A stretch of DNA of 64,000 nucleotides from Lepraria neglecta (lineage: Eukaryota > Ascomycota > Lecanoromycetes > Lecanorales > Stereocaulaceae): positions 3,472,001 to 3,536,000 of the forward strand of contig CM065649.1 in the NCBI GenBank assembly GCA_033220425.1. The letters are read 5' to 3'. The notes under the pieces are model-generated. The model had not been told where the DNA came from. It saw only the letters and a list, made by a program, of their open reading frames with translations, and did no database searches. Each line of letters opens with the position of its first letter. Positions within the stretch are counted from its first letter, which is position 1. Positions 21,855 to 34,200 of the stretch are shown piece by piece. A program made the position numbers and the translations under genes.

Positions 21855-24662
21855 AATCATTTTCATATTATACGTTCAATAGCTACATATTCGATTACTA
21901 ACAGCTTGATTCCGTCAGGCTTCCTCTCGCCTAAGCTTCATACTCTATCGATCTATCCTCTATCCCCTCCGTAGTATCCTTAGCAGCCTAGTCCTCAGGT
22001 TCTTCTCCTATTAGAATAACATTTAGATATACTATTTTATCCTCTATGATCTACCTCTCTACCGACCTACTCTACTCTTCGACATCTATAATATAATCCT
22101 CTTCCCAAAGACTCTTATCTGCTCGTAGGCCGGCCTCCTTCCGTATACGCTCGAAGTCCTATATTAAAAATACCTTGATATCTATTATCTCCGCTGAATT
22201 ATTACTAAAGGTAAGGGAAGCGAAAAAACTGTCCTAGTTTCTAAACTCTGAATTAGTCTTATCGAGACCCTCCTCAGGAGATAGTTCTTTAGCCTTGATT
22301 TCAGTATTAGCCGATAATATATACCTATAATCGCTTCTTATATATATCGTATATTCTTTATTATTTCCGTACTCTTCTTCTTAGCCTATTATACTAGTAT
22401 TATTCATTCCTATCTCCTCTAGAATACTCTAAAGGTCCGGTTAATTTTTTAGATCTTCTAGGGAATCCTTAAACACATTAGTAACTGGTAGTCGACGGTT
22501 CTTACCATACCTATTTGTATAGTAGTAGTCCATTATTCGACGATAAAGTAGTCCTATAACTATCCGCGTTTTGATTTTACGTATATTGTACTATACCTCT
22601 ATTATATATTCGAATGTGGCTTAAGGTATTATCAGTATATAGGTTATTCTTCGAGTATTAGGTTAACTTACTACCAACTAATATACTATCCTATCTCTTA
22701 ATCCTACGGGAGCTATATTCGTATTCTTCGAATATATAATAAAGCGCTGTTATAACGAAAATAATAGTACTAGCGGGTAAAGGTTTCTATAGATCTATAC
22801 TCTTATACCTGAGTCTAATAGCGCTTGTTCTATTAGAAAAAAACGCGATATAGATTTATTATAATTATCGGTGCCAGAAAATAACCCTTATCTTAGACCT
22901 GTTAGCTATATATTTTATTCTCGTTTAGGAAAGAAGAATACTTATACCTTTCTCTAGATCCGCGAAAGTAAATCGTATATTAAATAGTAGGTTCGATATG
23001 TTATTCTTTCGGTCCTCGACTATTAGGTATAGCTATTCTACTACTATTTTAATGGTTAATCTTATTTTCCTTATTATAAAACTTCTGAATTCGCTTAGGC
23101 TATCTATAAGCTACGAAGATATTAGCTATTACGCGGCGTTATATAAATAGGTAGGGGTTTAGGAGTAATAACCTTGCAAGCTTCTTTAGGAGTTAGTATA
23201 TTACCTAAGGTATCTAGATCGCCGACAACTTGAGGCCCCTTCGTTCTTTAGAGCTTAGCCTTCTATTCTCTCTATATTCTTATTATAAGGTTACTTAGAG
23301 CTACCGGGTTATATTCTAGCCACGGTAATAGGCTATCGGCATCGTTGCCGCCTATAATCTTAGAGAGGAATATAGGCTTCGTTACGTAGAAAATATATTG
23401 ATATTCCCGTAAGGATTAGTATCTTTGCGCTTGGCGACGCCTAGAACTACCCTAAATGATAGGTCCCGCCGCCTCCTCCGCGGTTACCTCCTTATAGTTA
23501 TCTTCAGATTCAATATCTAATATATATATAGGTATAGGCAACGAAGTCGATAATGGTCTAGGCCTTATCTTTTTAGATGATGGAACCCGATCGTCAGGAT
23601 TAGATAATCGTCCCGTAGTCGCGGTACTGGAATTCGGCCGCTTACGCCGTATAGGTGGTACAGTACAGGTTAGCTATCGCTGCTTATATTGTACCGACTA
23701 TAACGATTAGTTATTATAAGACCTATATACTGAGGTAAATATACTATTGATTCATCCTTCCGTCTGCTGATTAGATTCTCTCTCGATTTTCGATATTTCT
23801 TACTAGCAGATTTAAACTTATCAGTTATTATCTATTAGGGCGTCTAGATAGGTCGTCCGGTATACTAGCCATTCTGCTCTATATATAAAGATATCCGGTT
23901 TCGTTATTCCTGTACTATCGGCTGTTTTAGCTATATTTAATGAATACGCGTCTCTAATTCATTATTTACCGAGCTACGTAGGTAGTTCCTAGTATCTATA
24001 TTCCCTTGAGGACCTCATTTTATTATATAGTTCTGTATTATTTCCTTCTTTCTATATTAGCGTATTAAATATATATATAACGTCGATAGGTAACTTACAG
24101 TCTTCTTTTGGGTAATACTCGTATCGCTTTATAATACGGTATTGATTCTAGATATCGACAGCCGCGTCTGTTTACGCTATACGGTCAATAGGTTATATCT
24201 ATTATCACGCACTAATCGTACTTATAACGGAGAAGCCCATCTTTTCCGTCTCCTAAATATAGAGTTATCTAACGGACCGAATATAGGAGTATAGGGAAGT
24301 CATACCCCTATAATAATAGCAGGCACTAGTCTCTTCGCAGGGCTGGTTATAGGGTTATTAGAAGATATTTTGATATCCTCGACGCTAGTTATCTTTAAAG
24401 AGATCTCTTCTTTATATATTTTTTTAGAGATATCCTCGCTAAGGTTACTATCATATCTTCGACGTTTCCTAGGCTTTACTACTCCGTTGTCCCCTTCGGT
24501 ACTTCTCTTAGATTCTAGCTACCTTTCTTTAATAGCCTTAATCTACTAATATATTAATATATAGAATAAGTCACTCGGTTCGAATCGTACCTTTCACTTA
24601 TTCGCTTTAGTCTCCTAGGCTTTTCTAGCAGCTACCAGTCATTCTCCCTTTATCTTAGCCAT
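21855..24662 (-). pseudogene. Unrecognised long gene relic in repeat X (right arm)
   Basis: Counterpart of the relic at 10,738-13,507, starting at ATG 24,660-24,662 on the minus strand with the same first codons (MAKIKGE, then a stop). The two copies carry partly different stop codons, so they decayed at least in part separately. The function is unknown. It shares the basic RRRR region near 24,455 with the left copy. Confidence 0.4.
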
Positions 24663-24847
24663 TATCAGAAGATCTCTATTATCTATCTAATATATATATA
24701 GGTCTTTACTAGTAACGAGGTAGTATAAGGTATTAAGGAGTATGATCCACGATAATATAGCTAGTTATAGGTAGCTGGACAGGCGAGGTTCTTAGGGGAA
24801 GAAGGCGAAGGTTTTCAGAAAGGGACAGGCTTCTTTAGCGTGTCTTA

Positions 24848-24976
24848 GTGTTCTCACTCCTGAAGCTATACACACCGGCACAAGTGGATATATAAATAGA
24901 TGCTTGGGCGGTCTAACGCCAGGGCTAGCAGGCCTAGAAAGGCTACAACAGGTGCCCCAGCGCTAGAAAACTCCTA
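24848..24976 (-). repeat. Split direct repeat, distal copy (B2) of the YR element
   Basis: 129 bp nearly identical to 25,231-25,359. Both run from the TTCTTACTCCTGAAGC-like start to GCTAGAAAACTCCTA. It is separated from the neighbouring A2 repeat by 68 bp that contain short TATATAGGC repeats. Confidence 0.85.
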
Positions 24977-25044
24977 TACCTAGGCGGTATAGACCTGGAG
25001 TATAGATAGGCTATATATAGGCTATATATAAGGTGCGGGTAGGC

Positions 25045-25230
25045 GGGAAAGAACTGCTATGGCTCTAAAAGAGATGAACTCGACTGAAGAGCTAACTGCT
25101 GGTGGGATACTCATACAAATAGTGCTCTCAGGAAGCACGGATCTCTCGCTATAGCCCATAGTCATAGCGTATGGCTGAAACCGCATCTGATTATAAGACA
25201 TACTAACCCACAGTCCCACTGTAGCGATTA
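25045..25230 (-). repeat. Split direct repeat A2 of the YR element
   Basis: 186 bp matching 29,215-29,401 with scattered changes. It starts near GAAAGAACTGCTATGGC and ends CCACTGTAGCGATTA. It joins B1 directly at 25,231. Confidence 0.85.
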
Positions 25231-25359
25231 GTATTCTTACTCCTGAAGCTATATATACCGGCACAAGTGGATATGTAAATAGATGCTTAGGCGGTCTAAC
25301 GCCAGGGCTAGCAGGCCTAGAAAGGCTATAACAGGTGCCCTAGCGCTAGAAAACTCCTA
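25231..25359 (-). repeat. Split direct repeat B1 of the YR element
   Basis: Partner of 24,848-24,976. It follows the recombinase gene in the element's own direction. Confidence 0.85.
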
Positions 25360-25429
25360 AACAACACCCAAATAACGCCCCCGTAGAGGGTTTCCGAGGA
25401 AGGCCTTGCAGGGTAGCTCCTGGCGAGTA

Positions 25430-26340
25430 TCGCTAGTACTAGCGCTGCTGGTGCCGACGTGATACTATAAGTATTCGCTCGGGATAAGTAACTATATATA
25501 GACGATAGGAGTCCGACTTCTATCGCCCTAGTAGCTGGATTTCTTCGTTACTAAGGCCTGCCTCTTGTACGGAGGTGGCGGCCCCCCTGCGGAAGGAGTA
25601 TCCTAAATAATAACCTTCTACCCTGAGTGATGTAAGTGCTTGACGAAGGTAACTCGTAGCGATCTCCCTTATGAATACGGAGCCTCCCAGCTAGAAGAGG
25701 GGACTATTTAGTATAGTCTTCCACTTAAACAAATGGCGTAACGCCTTGACTGTATATGCTCTATCGCCGGAAGCTGCGATAGTAAGGGTAATACCCCGCC
25801 TGAAAGGGTCCGTTTTTGATGCTAGGAGGGTGAGCTCTAGATGGTTCTCGTATAGCCTTACTGAGCGACGAGTTAGGAACCACTAGCTGAATTCGTGATT
25901 ATTACAATCTTTTGCGGTATAGATAAACTCCCCTACACGGAGGAATACGGCGAATACAAGGCAAAACGCCGTATATAATATTGAACTAGTCTCGTTATAC
26001 TAGTTAAAATAAGGGAGGATCTATAGCAGTAGATCCTTGGTAATAGGACGTCTTTCTTTTGTCCCGGCCTCGCCCTGTAGGCGTCGTATACCCGCTATTA
26101 TACGTTCTAATTATGGGTTATAAAATACTACGAGGCCCCTATAGCCTATGTCCACTTGCGTTGATCTGACGCCTGTCAAGTAGGCCTTGACTGTCTTTGC
26201 CTTGACCCGTTTCGTGCTGAGATCTGCTATCTAGCTAGCTAATAAGTTCACCGTCGCTAGGAAGGGAGGTATACTCCCCCTAAGTACATAATAGGTAATA
26301 TATGACTGCGTTAGTGTAGTATACGTTTTTCGGGTTTTTA
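25430..26340 (-). pseudogene. Tyrosine recombinase of the YR element
   Basis: Tyrosine recombinases join the circular DNA of these retroelements to the genome, replacing an integrase. The frame on the minus strand shows FLRVGEF (first catalytic Arg, near 25,930-25,950). Further on is GYSFRRGAATSVQEAGLSNE (near 25,540-25,605), which corresponds to the usual HSFRRGAA box with His changed to Tyr. Then comes IQLLGR-stop-KSDSYRLY (near 25,490-25,530), where TAG replaces the usual Trp and the Tyr is the expected nucleophile. The His-to-Tyr and Trp-to-stop changes are both C-to-T/G-to-A, so RIP explains the loss. The order of boxes makes the family call strong. Confidence 0.85.
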
Positions 26341-26343
26341 TTA

Positions 26344-26724
26344 CTAACCCCCACTATAGGAGTCGAGCGGCTTCTCGTGGCAGTACGATCTGACTATACC
26401 ACGATTATAGTAGGTCCCGCCCTGACTCGGCGGGGATGTAGCTAGGTGACCTAGCTGAGGGTATCTATCAGCGATTTTTCGATATCGGAATCGCGAGAGG
26501 TCATCAGCCAGTTGGTTGGCTCCTGTTGGGATCCATTCCGGAACCAAATAGATGTCATATCTAGCCGTAAGCATAGCTATATCCCTCAGTAGGGCCATGG
26601 CTGGTCCACGGATCGAGGATTTATACAGCCTATAGATACAGGCATTATTATCGCAATAAAGGGTTAATTTTGATCCCCGGAGTCGTTCTAACCATAGCTG
26701 TATCGCGTGAAGAACAGCCTTCAT
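26344..26724 (-). pseudogene. RNase H domain of the YR element
   Basis: An open stretch of 126 codons with YCDNNACIYRLYKSS and LVPEWIPTGANQLADDLSR, the layout of RNase H in DIRS/Ngaro-type elements (catalytic Asp in CDN, terminal ANxxADxLSR). It sits between RT and recombinase as expected. It is no longer joined to an intact RT because of stops on the upstream side. Confidence 0.8.
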
Positions 26725-26749
26725 TTCTTTGAATTATATATCTTTACAA

Positions 26750-27960
26750 CGATAGCGTGTAGCGACCGGTATACTAAAGACGTCCTGGACCGAGTGTAAA
26801 TAGGCTAGGTGATTAAGAATGTAGCCCCCTATACCAAGCCTCCTAGAGGCGTCAGTCCATATATACTATAATAGTCGACTGACGACGTGACGTAGTAGTT
26901 TAAGGCTATTCCAGTCCTTCAGGAAGGTATACTACTATAGTAGATCAGCCCTTATAGCTACGGTAATATATAGGATAGCTATTAGCCTCCGAATTGCGTC
27001 AAAAAGTCGCCTCAAGAAGGCCCTTCCTAGAACTACAATTTTGGTAGTAAATGATAGAAAACCGACTGCTGACTCAAGTTCCGAATATGGGATTATAGGC
27101 CTTTTGAGGAGGCCTTGCACTGTATTTCTTACCCTATCTAGCTTATCTAGAGGGAGTCGTACCTGTATAAGGATACTATCGAATTCAATTCCTATAAAGT
27201 CGGCTTTTATACCTCTCGCATCCTTCGAATAGTTAACTAACAGGCCTAATTCGTTATATACTTGATCGAATTAATAGCTATATACGATAGCGTCGGCTTA
27301 TAGTGCCAGAATGGCGAAGAAATCGTCCAAGTAGTATAATACTATGGCCTATAGCAATACTGCGGTTATGATCCAGTTAACCGCCTTCGTAAATAGGTCA
27401 AAGAGGAACAGTACTATACGTAAACCAAAGGGTAGATAGCGTTCTTTCCAGTAGAAACCATTGCAGTAGAAACCCAGTAGCTACTAGTCTAAAGTAGCTA
27501 CTAGAATATAACGAAAGGCGTCTTTCAGGCCTCGCTTAACGAATTAAGCCCCTGGACCTTGTTACAGCAGCGCATCTACGGCGTCATCGTATATTATATA
27601 CTCTAAGGCACCCCAATCGTAAGGTATACTATTATTAACTAAGCTGCCGTATAGAAACGAGAGGTTATAAATGCGTCTCCAGCCCCTATTATACTTCGGG
27701 ACTAAGCCTAGCGGCGAACAGACGTACCGGGGCTCCGTCTAATAGTCTACTGGAGTTAACCGGTTGTGCTGAAGCTGTTTTTGAAGGTCCGCAGTTAATA
27801 TATCTAGTACTGTATGTGCTGATTAGTGGTTTTAACTGAGGTGTTGGATGTCTATACCTCTATACCCGATTTTTGCCCCCTTCCGAAGAATAGCCGCTAG
27901 GGTCTTGGCGAAGGTTTAATCGGGGTGATTCTTTAACTATTTGCACCAACTATCGACGCG
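26750..27960 (-). pseudogene. Reverse transcriptase of the YR element
   Basis: On the minus strand the active-site motif VLYYLDDFFAILA is seen near 27,302-27,340, with the catalytic Asp pair intact. Other RT-like segments lie on both sides, for example the region near 27,690-27,730 reading toward SPLGLVPK-type sequence. Stops of TAG/TAA type break the frame. This is the template-copying enzyme of the element. Confidence 0.75.
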
Positions 27961-28739
27961 CAACGGGCCCTGATAGGGTAGATCTAGATCGGATAGATCG
28001 ACGAGTAAGTATAGAAAACCTTCTACTACGTATAGTAGCGATATAGGTACCTGCGGGTACTCTAGGAGTTATTCCGACTTAGAAATTCGATTTACTAGTA
28101 GTGTTAAGTTAGCGTTATTCGAGGCCGAGTTAGCCCTTGAGCACGTATTCGCTGGGTGATTCTACTGACATATAGAATAGATATAAAGATACCTGCAGCG
28201 GTCGCGTAGACAGTGGCCGCTATTAAACGATCTATACGTGAATAGGCCTAAAGAGGAGGATTTTGAGGCACTACCACCTGCGTATACTATATCCTTCGGA
28301 CTAAGAGGTCTAAGTAGCGTCTATCGTCGATCGACCAGGCTACTAGATTATCCTGGCCACTCAGGATGCGTATAGTGACGAACGCGTGATAGTATACGCG
28401 GATAGAGTCAAATTTATAGTGTATATATAGCTCCGCAAGGCGAAGGCGGTAGTCCGAAAGGGCTACCTATAACCGTATACTTACTATAGGGTGCGCATAG
28501 TGATAAACGGCCTGGCTATATACCTCGAAACACTGCAGGAGGTATACTAACCCGTTGGTCTCCTGGATAGTATCGCTATCTGTACGATTAGTATAGTTAT
28601 AGGCTAGCTTTGTAAGGTATTCCGTTTTAAACGTTCTAAAGAAGATTTACTTGAAATACTTAATATTAACGGTATAATAGCGCTTATAAAGACTAAGAAA
28701 GGGTTTCTTACCTTCAGTATACCTGAAAGAGACTATTAG

Positions 28740-29115
28740 GCTATCCCCCTCCTCCGAGTCTGTACTAGAAATAGATAAGTAGCGATAACGATGACGGCAA
28801 CGGCGACTATATAACTTGTAGACTCGATAGTGATCCTAGTGATCGCGCTGGTCCTTTAGCGCTGCTAGACGGTATTCTAACTCGCGAATTTGATCACGGT
28901 GACTAGGAGGAGGTGTTTCGTCGATGAGGCTTGGGCTGATAGTTCCCGAAGAGGTAGTAGATACCTGTAATTCGGGGGGGGGTATAGCATCCCTCCGAGT
29001 GGCTGTTTTGGCTTGTTTGCGGTTCTTGGAGGAGGTCTTAGGGGCCGTCTTGGAGGCTTTCTTAGAGGCTTTCTTAGAGGTAGCTGATTTATATATAGCG
29101 ACGGCTATAACTAGG
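28740..29115 (-). pseudogene. Gag-like Lys/Ser-rich region of the YR element
   Basis: On the minus strand a frame contains ATSKKASKKASKTAPKTSSK (about 29,085-29,025) followed by NRKQAKTATRRDA. A basic first ORF before RT is usual in these elements, but sequence alone does not prove a Gag role. Confidence 0.45.
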
Positions 29116-29214
29116 TGATGCTGAGGTGTTTATACTTAGAAAGAGGGGGGAAGAATATGAGTATAGATGGGATGAAAGGATAGATAGACTAATATGTATA
29201 TAGGCTTAATTGCT

Positions 29215-29401
29215 GTGAAAAGAACTGCTATAGCTCTAAAAGAGATAAACTCGACTGAAGAGCTAACTGCTGGTAGGATACTTATATAAATAGTGCTCTC
29301 AGGAAGTACGGATCTCTCGCTATGGCCTATGGTTATAGCGTATAGCTGAAACCGTATCTGATTATAAGACACACTAACCCACAGTCCTACTGTAGCGAAT
29401 T
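29215..29401 (-). repeat. Split direct repeat A1 of the YR element
   Basis: Start of the element in its own direction, partner of 25,045-25,230. Flanking X sequence (TCGTATTATTTTAATTA) resumes immediately after. Confidence 0.85.
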
Positions 29402-30129
29402 ATCGTATTATTTTAATTAATATAATATTAATATAAAATCGAGTTAGCTTAAAGACTATTAACTGAGTCGGATAGAAACTTAGCCGAGTCGGACAAAAGT
29501 CTATTCGAGTCGAACAAAATTTTCCTACCTTTTCGAACAGGTTGCTACCAGGACTATATCTCTAGCTATAGTTCTCCTATATATAACGAATATCGCCGTT
29601 TCTTCTATATCCTCGACGAGTACACGCCGCCTCTGCCCCATTGGCCTGGGACCTCAAGACCTTAGATACTACCTACTCGAGCATCCATCGATGAATATAT
29701 GCGGAGCCGGACTCACTAGATTCGTGTTAATAATATATACTTTGCCGCCGGCTCTTGAGTTATATAGGTAGGATATAGAGTTACGTTATCAGCTTAACCG
29801 ATTGAATTAGTTCTTCGACTTAGTTAATAACGATTAGATATCTCCTTCTATTTATAATACGTCCTATAAAGAGAATCTCTACTAGCGGATATATATTAAG
29901 TTAGTAGAACTATATCCTCTATAGCGGCGACGGCGTTTGGATTTATTAGAGAAGACGAATCTAGGTTAGAAAAAGCGGCGGGTAGTATTAGCTAGGTCTT
30001 TATAGCGGGATTCTAGGATATAAATATCATGTCGGTGACGTTGAGTTAAATAGTGTAGTTTCTCTAGTCTCCAATTCGAACAATAGGGTCTACTATTTAT
30101 AATATTTAAACTAGTCCTTAAATTTGCTG

Positions 30130-30467
30130 CTGGCAATACCTATAGGTTAATTCTATTATATTATACCTACTCTTACTAAGAGCTTTCTATCTACCTATCT
30201 AGATAATAATTGAATTAAGATCCCTTTGCCTCATCTAGAAATATACTATACTTATATACCTTCTATCTTTACCGAACGACCCGTCTATAGTATTAAATCC
30301 TATAGTACTTTATCTAGTCCGCATCTATATTCACGCTTCTAGAGGTATAGGTAAGGGTAATACCGGTTTCAAGAACGCAGTTCGTAGGGGGAACAAAGTG
30401 ATAATAGTTATCTCCTTGGTATGTCTCTACGAATAATTTATCTCGTTTCCCGGAAGGTAAGGCCGAG
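30130..30467 (-). pseudogene. SNF2 relic copy 3, C-terminal part
   Basis: Reverse complement of about 9,494-9,830. It was cut off from the rest of the gene (37,677-38,960) by the Gypsy insertion at 30,468. It contains the motif V/VI relic seen in copy 2. Confidence 0.55.
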
Positions 30468-30957
30468 TGTTACGATCAGGAAACATGATCAGAGATGCGC
30501 TCATGGAGCGTAGCGCCCGTCATGGTTCGAGTCGACGAGTCGGTGTCCGACTCGAACAGACCCTGAAGGCTTGGCATGTTAAGCGATGAGCGCAGTGGTC
30601 GCAACGAGCGCAGATGCGATCAGTGCGATTAGGAAGGCTTGGCATGTTAAGCGATAAGCGCAATGAGCGCAGATACGATCAGTGCGATCAGTGCGATCAA
30701 GAATGCTTGGCATGGATTTCGTATGTCTATATATGCGGAGCACTACTTACTACTTGGAGCATCGTGCTCAACTTGCTATTCAATTGTTTACTATATGCGA
30801 TAGATCTCTTAGGCTAGGCACTGAATATATATCACCTGATTATATACCAGACCCGCTTAGCACTACTAAAGCCTGCTTCACCTCTTATTGGTTATACCTC
30901 TATCCTTATTAAGAATCAATCCATATATAATATATAGTACGTAACGTGTTCGTAATA
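30468..30957 (+). repeat. 5' LTR of the Gypsy element
   Basis: TGTTACGATCAGG...GTGTTCGTAATA, where the final CA has become TA. It contains repeated GCGATCAGTGCGATCAG units (30,610-30,700) and an inverted repeat GTTCGAGTCG/CGACTCGAAC (30,525-30,534 and 30,548-30,557). I could not identify a tRNA primer site after it. Confidence 0.88.
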
Positions 30958-31299
30958 CTTTGAGCACCCTCAAGGATGAGTGCTATACTAAGAGACCCTA
31001 GGGCTAATACCCCAAGTTCCTTAGGAGGGAGCGGATAATAATAATAGAGACGCCCGACTATTGACGAAGGAACTAGTAGATATATCAAGATAGCCTAGCC
31101 CGACTTATACTATAGAGAAAGAGACAAGCTCAAGGGATAGCTATCTCAGGTTGGTTTATACCTGGCTTTCCAGGGGGACTATATACCTACTTAGCGATAT
31201 CTAACCTTCGCTATTATTTACTTACGTAGAAGAGCCTAGAAGTAGATCGACCTATTCCTAAAGAAGTATATAGAAGAACTAGAAGACGATGATAATACA

Positions 31300-34200
31300 G
31301 AAATCAAGTAGTAGATAGAGAGTATAGCTATATTTAGACTCGAAATCTGCCGTATATTCGGACCGTCCAATAAAGTTAATATAGTAATACAAACTATCTA
31401 GTACTTGACTTAGAAGAAGTCTGTATCGGAGTATTTAACTCAGTTTTAATAGTATATAGTAAAGACTAACTAGGACGACAATATATTAATAACTATATAC
31501 CGAAGAGGTCTAAAGGATAACGTTAAGGACGAACTTATAAGGTTAGGGATTATCTTAGATACCCTTAATAAGCTAATTAAAGAAGTAATTAAAATTAACG
31601 ACAAGCTATTTAAAAGGACTATAGAGAAAAGGTATAACGAAGGAGTTAGCGGAATAGGATACTCAAGCTTTTTTACTAATCGAAGAGCTATCGCCTAGGA
31701 TATAAAGAACGCGACCCTTACGGACTAGTGCTAATAGAACTGGATTTCACGGAGAGAAAAGGTAAATAGGCCTTTAGAGGGCCAGCTAGGGGTAAGAAGC
31801 AATAAGGGGGTAGAAAGAAAACATTTACGTATTATAGCTATAGCAAACCGGGCCACTTCGCTAGAGACTATAAGTTAAAAAATATAGTATATCGATAGTA
31901 GCTGAACGTACTAGAAAAGGTACGAGACCAGGATAGTAATTCTAGTAGAAACTCACTAATATAGAACGAAGTCTACGGTTAGTAACTAGACGGAGAATCT
32001 GACTTAGGAGATAAGGAGTTCTCCGATAATAGCTTCACGAATAAAGCTAATACTCGGATAGAAAAGCTATATATTAGGGATAGTAGTAATACTTAGGGAA
32101 AGTAACCTAAGTAGGATTAGGATAAGGAAGAATCGGAATAGGAGGTTATAATCAAAGGAAAAGAACTACCGATAATACCCGAACCTAGATCTACTATATC
32201 TAAGGAGAGAAAGGAATACTTAGAGGAAGAAAGACTAAAAGAATTCTAGAACGACTTTAGTATTTTAGACTTCAGGAGTAACTATTATTACCCTAAATAC
32301 AAGGAAGTTTACTAGAGATAGTATATAGAAAATAGTTGTAACTATTATAGAATTAACCGCAGAAAGGAACTGGGAGTTCTAATAAAATCATCCTATAGTA
32401 ATTACTAGTACTATAAGTATAAGGACGATAGATATCCTTAGTACTTAGTAAGAAAATAATAACTAAGTTACTTTCCGCGTAAAAAGGACGAAGAAGAGGC
32501 TTACTATTAAAACCAAATAAGATATTAGAGTCTAGAAGTAAACTAATACCACCTATAGTAATAGTACGTATATCTATATAACGACTATAAGAAATACAAG
32601 TTCGAGAAATAACTTATAGGATTCCTCCCTATACAGAGAAAAGAGTAATCCCTCGTGGCAGGGGTAGCTATAAGGAGATCAATATATTAACCCCTAAATA
32701 ACATCTGTATTCCGCGCAATATGATATATATATATAAAGATATCGGTAATTATTAACGGATAGCGGACCGTTGTAATAATAGATTCTAGAGCTACTAGAA
32801 ATTTCATTTCGTGAGACTTAGTACGAATAATAGGAATACTAACTCGAAAAAAGTTATAATAGTATAACCTTTAGATAGCTAACGGGTTAATACTATTAAT
32901 AGGAAAGGTAGACGAAGAGATACTTTCGTTACCTATTATAATTCAGCGCTACTATAAGGAGATTACCTTTAATATTATTAGGATAGCTATAATTTTAGGT
33001 ATACCTTAGTTAAAGAAGTATAACCTAATAATCAATTAGGCTCGAGGAGTACTCAAGATGGATTAATCCGGAAATATTACTAGGATTATACCTATATATT
33101 AGCAGCGTTTAATAGTAGATAAGAAGTCGAACCGAAGACTAGTCGAGGTATATATTACCTTAGCTTTGTACAAGGACGGTACTAAAGGGTAGTCTAACTC
33201 TATAGTTACTAGTAAAGGTTAGTAGAATAATAAAGTAAGAGTTAAGGGAGGAACTAATATACCCTCTATCCCTTAGGAATATAGTAAATAGATATACTTA
33301 TTCGAGGAAGAGACGAATATAGAAGTATTGCCTAGGCACTAGCTATAGGATTATGAGATCGAACTCGAACCTAGCGAATAGCCGATATTTAGACCTATTT
33401 ATATATTATTAGAAAAGGAACTTAAGGTACTTCGCGGGTATATTGACGAGAACCTTAAAAAGGGATTTATTCGGGAATCCAAATTACTAGTAGGTTACCC
33501 GATCCTCTTTGTACCAAAGAAGGATAGAAGTTTAAGACTATACCTCGACTATCGAAAGTTGAACGATATTATAATCAAGAATAGATATCTATTACTAAAT
33601 ATAGGAGAGCTATAGGATCGGCTCGGCAAAGCAAAGATATTTACTAAACTGGATCTTAGAGGTATATATAATCTAATTCGGATAAAAGAAGGCGAAGAAT
33701 AGAAAACTGCCTTCCGAACGAGATATAGCTACTATAAGTATCTAGTAATACCGTTTGGACTCACTAACGTACCAGCAACCTGCCAAGCACTTATTAATAA
33801 CGTTATACGAGTATACTTAGATTAAAAAGCGATAGTATACCTCGATAATATACTGATTTATTCTAAGAATAAGAAAGAATATATAGAGTATATATAGGAT
33901 GTCCTCAGATACCTATCGCAAGCGAAACTTCTTCTTAAACTAGAAAAGTGCGAATTTTATTGATAGTTAGTAGAATTTCTAGGATTTGTAGTTAGTATAG
34001 AAGGTATTAGTATAAGCCTAGAGAAGATTAAAGCTATAGCGGAATAGCCTATACTATAGGACGTCAAAGTAGTACAAAGCTTCTTAGGATTTGCCAACTT
34101 TAATAGGAAGTTTATCGAGGGCTACTCAAAGAAAGTACTACCTCTAATAGATATTACGAAAAAGGATATCGGATTTATATAGGGAAAAGACTAATAGAAA

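Larger units (their letters stand above)
24841..29401 (-). mobile_element. Tyrosine-recombinase (YR) retrotransposon, Ngaro/PAT-like
   Basis: A 4.56 kb insertion in repeat X; the empty site is seen at 10,541-10,575. In its own direction (minus) the order is repeat A1 (29,401-29,215), a Lys-rich gag-like part, RT, RNase H, tyrosine recombinase, then B1 (25,359-25,231), A2 (25,230-25,045) and B2 (24,976-24,848). This A1-ORFs-B1-A2-B2 layout is the split direct repeat structure of Ngaro/PAT-type elements, unlike the inverted repeats of DIRS1 itself. No target duplication is visible, as expected for recombinase-mediated insertion. All coding parts carry RIP-type stops. Confidence 0.85.

Noticed and set aside
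30958-30985. tRNA primer site of the Gypsy element
   Set aside because: The sequence after the LTR (CTTTGAGCACCC...) did not clearly match a tRNA 3' end, and RIP may have altered it.
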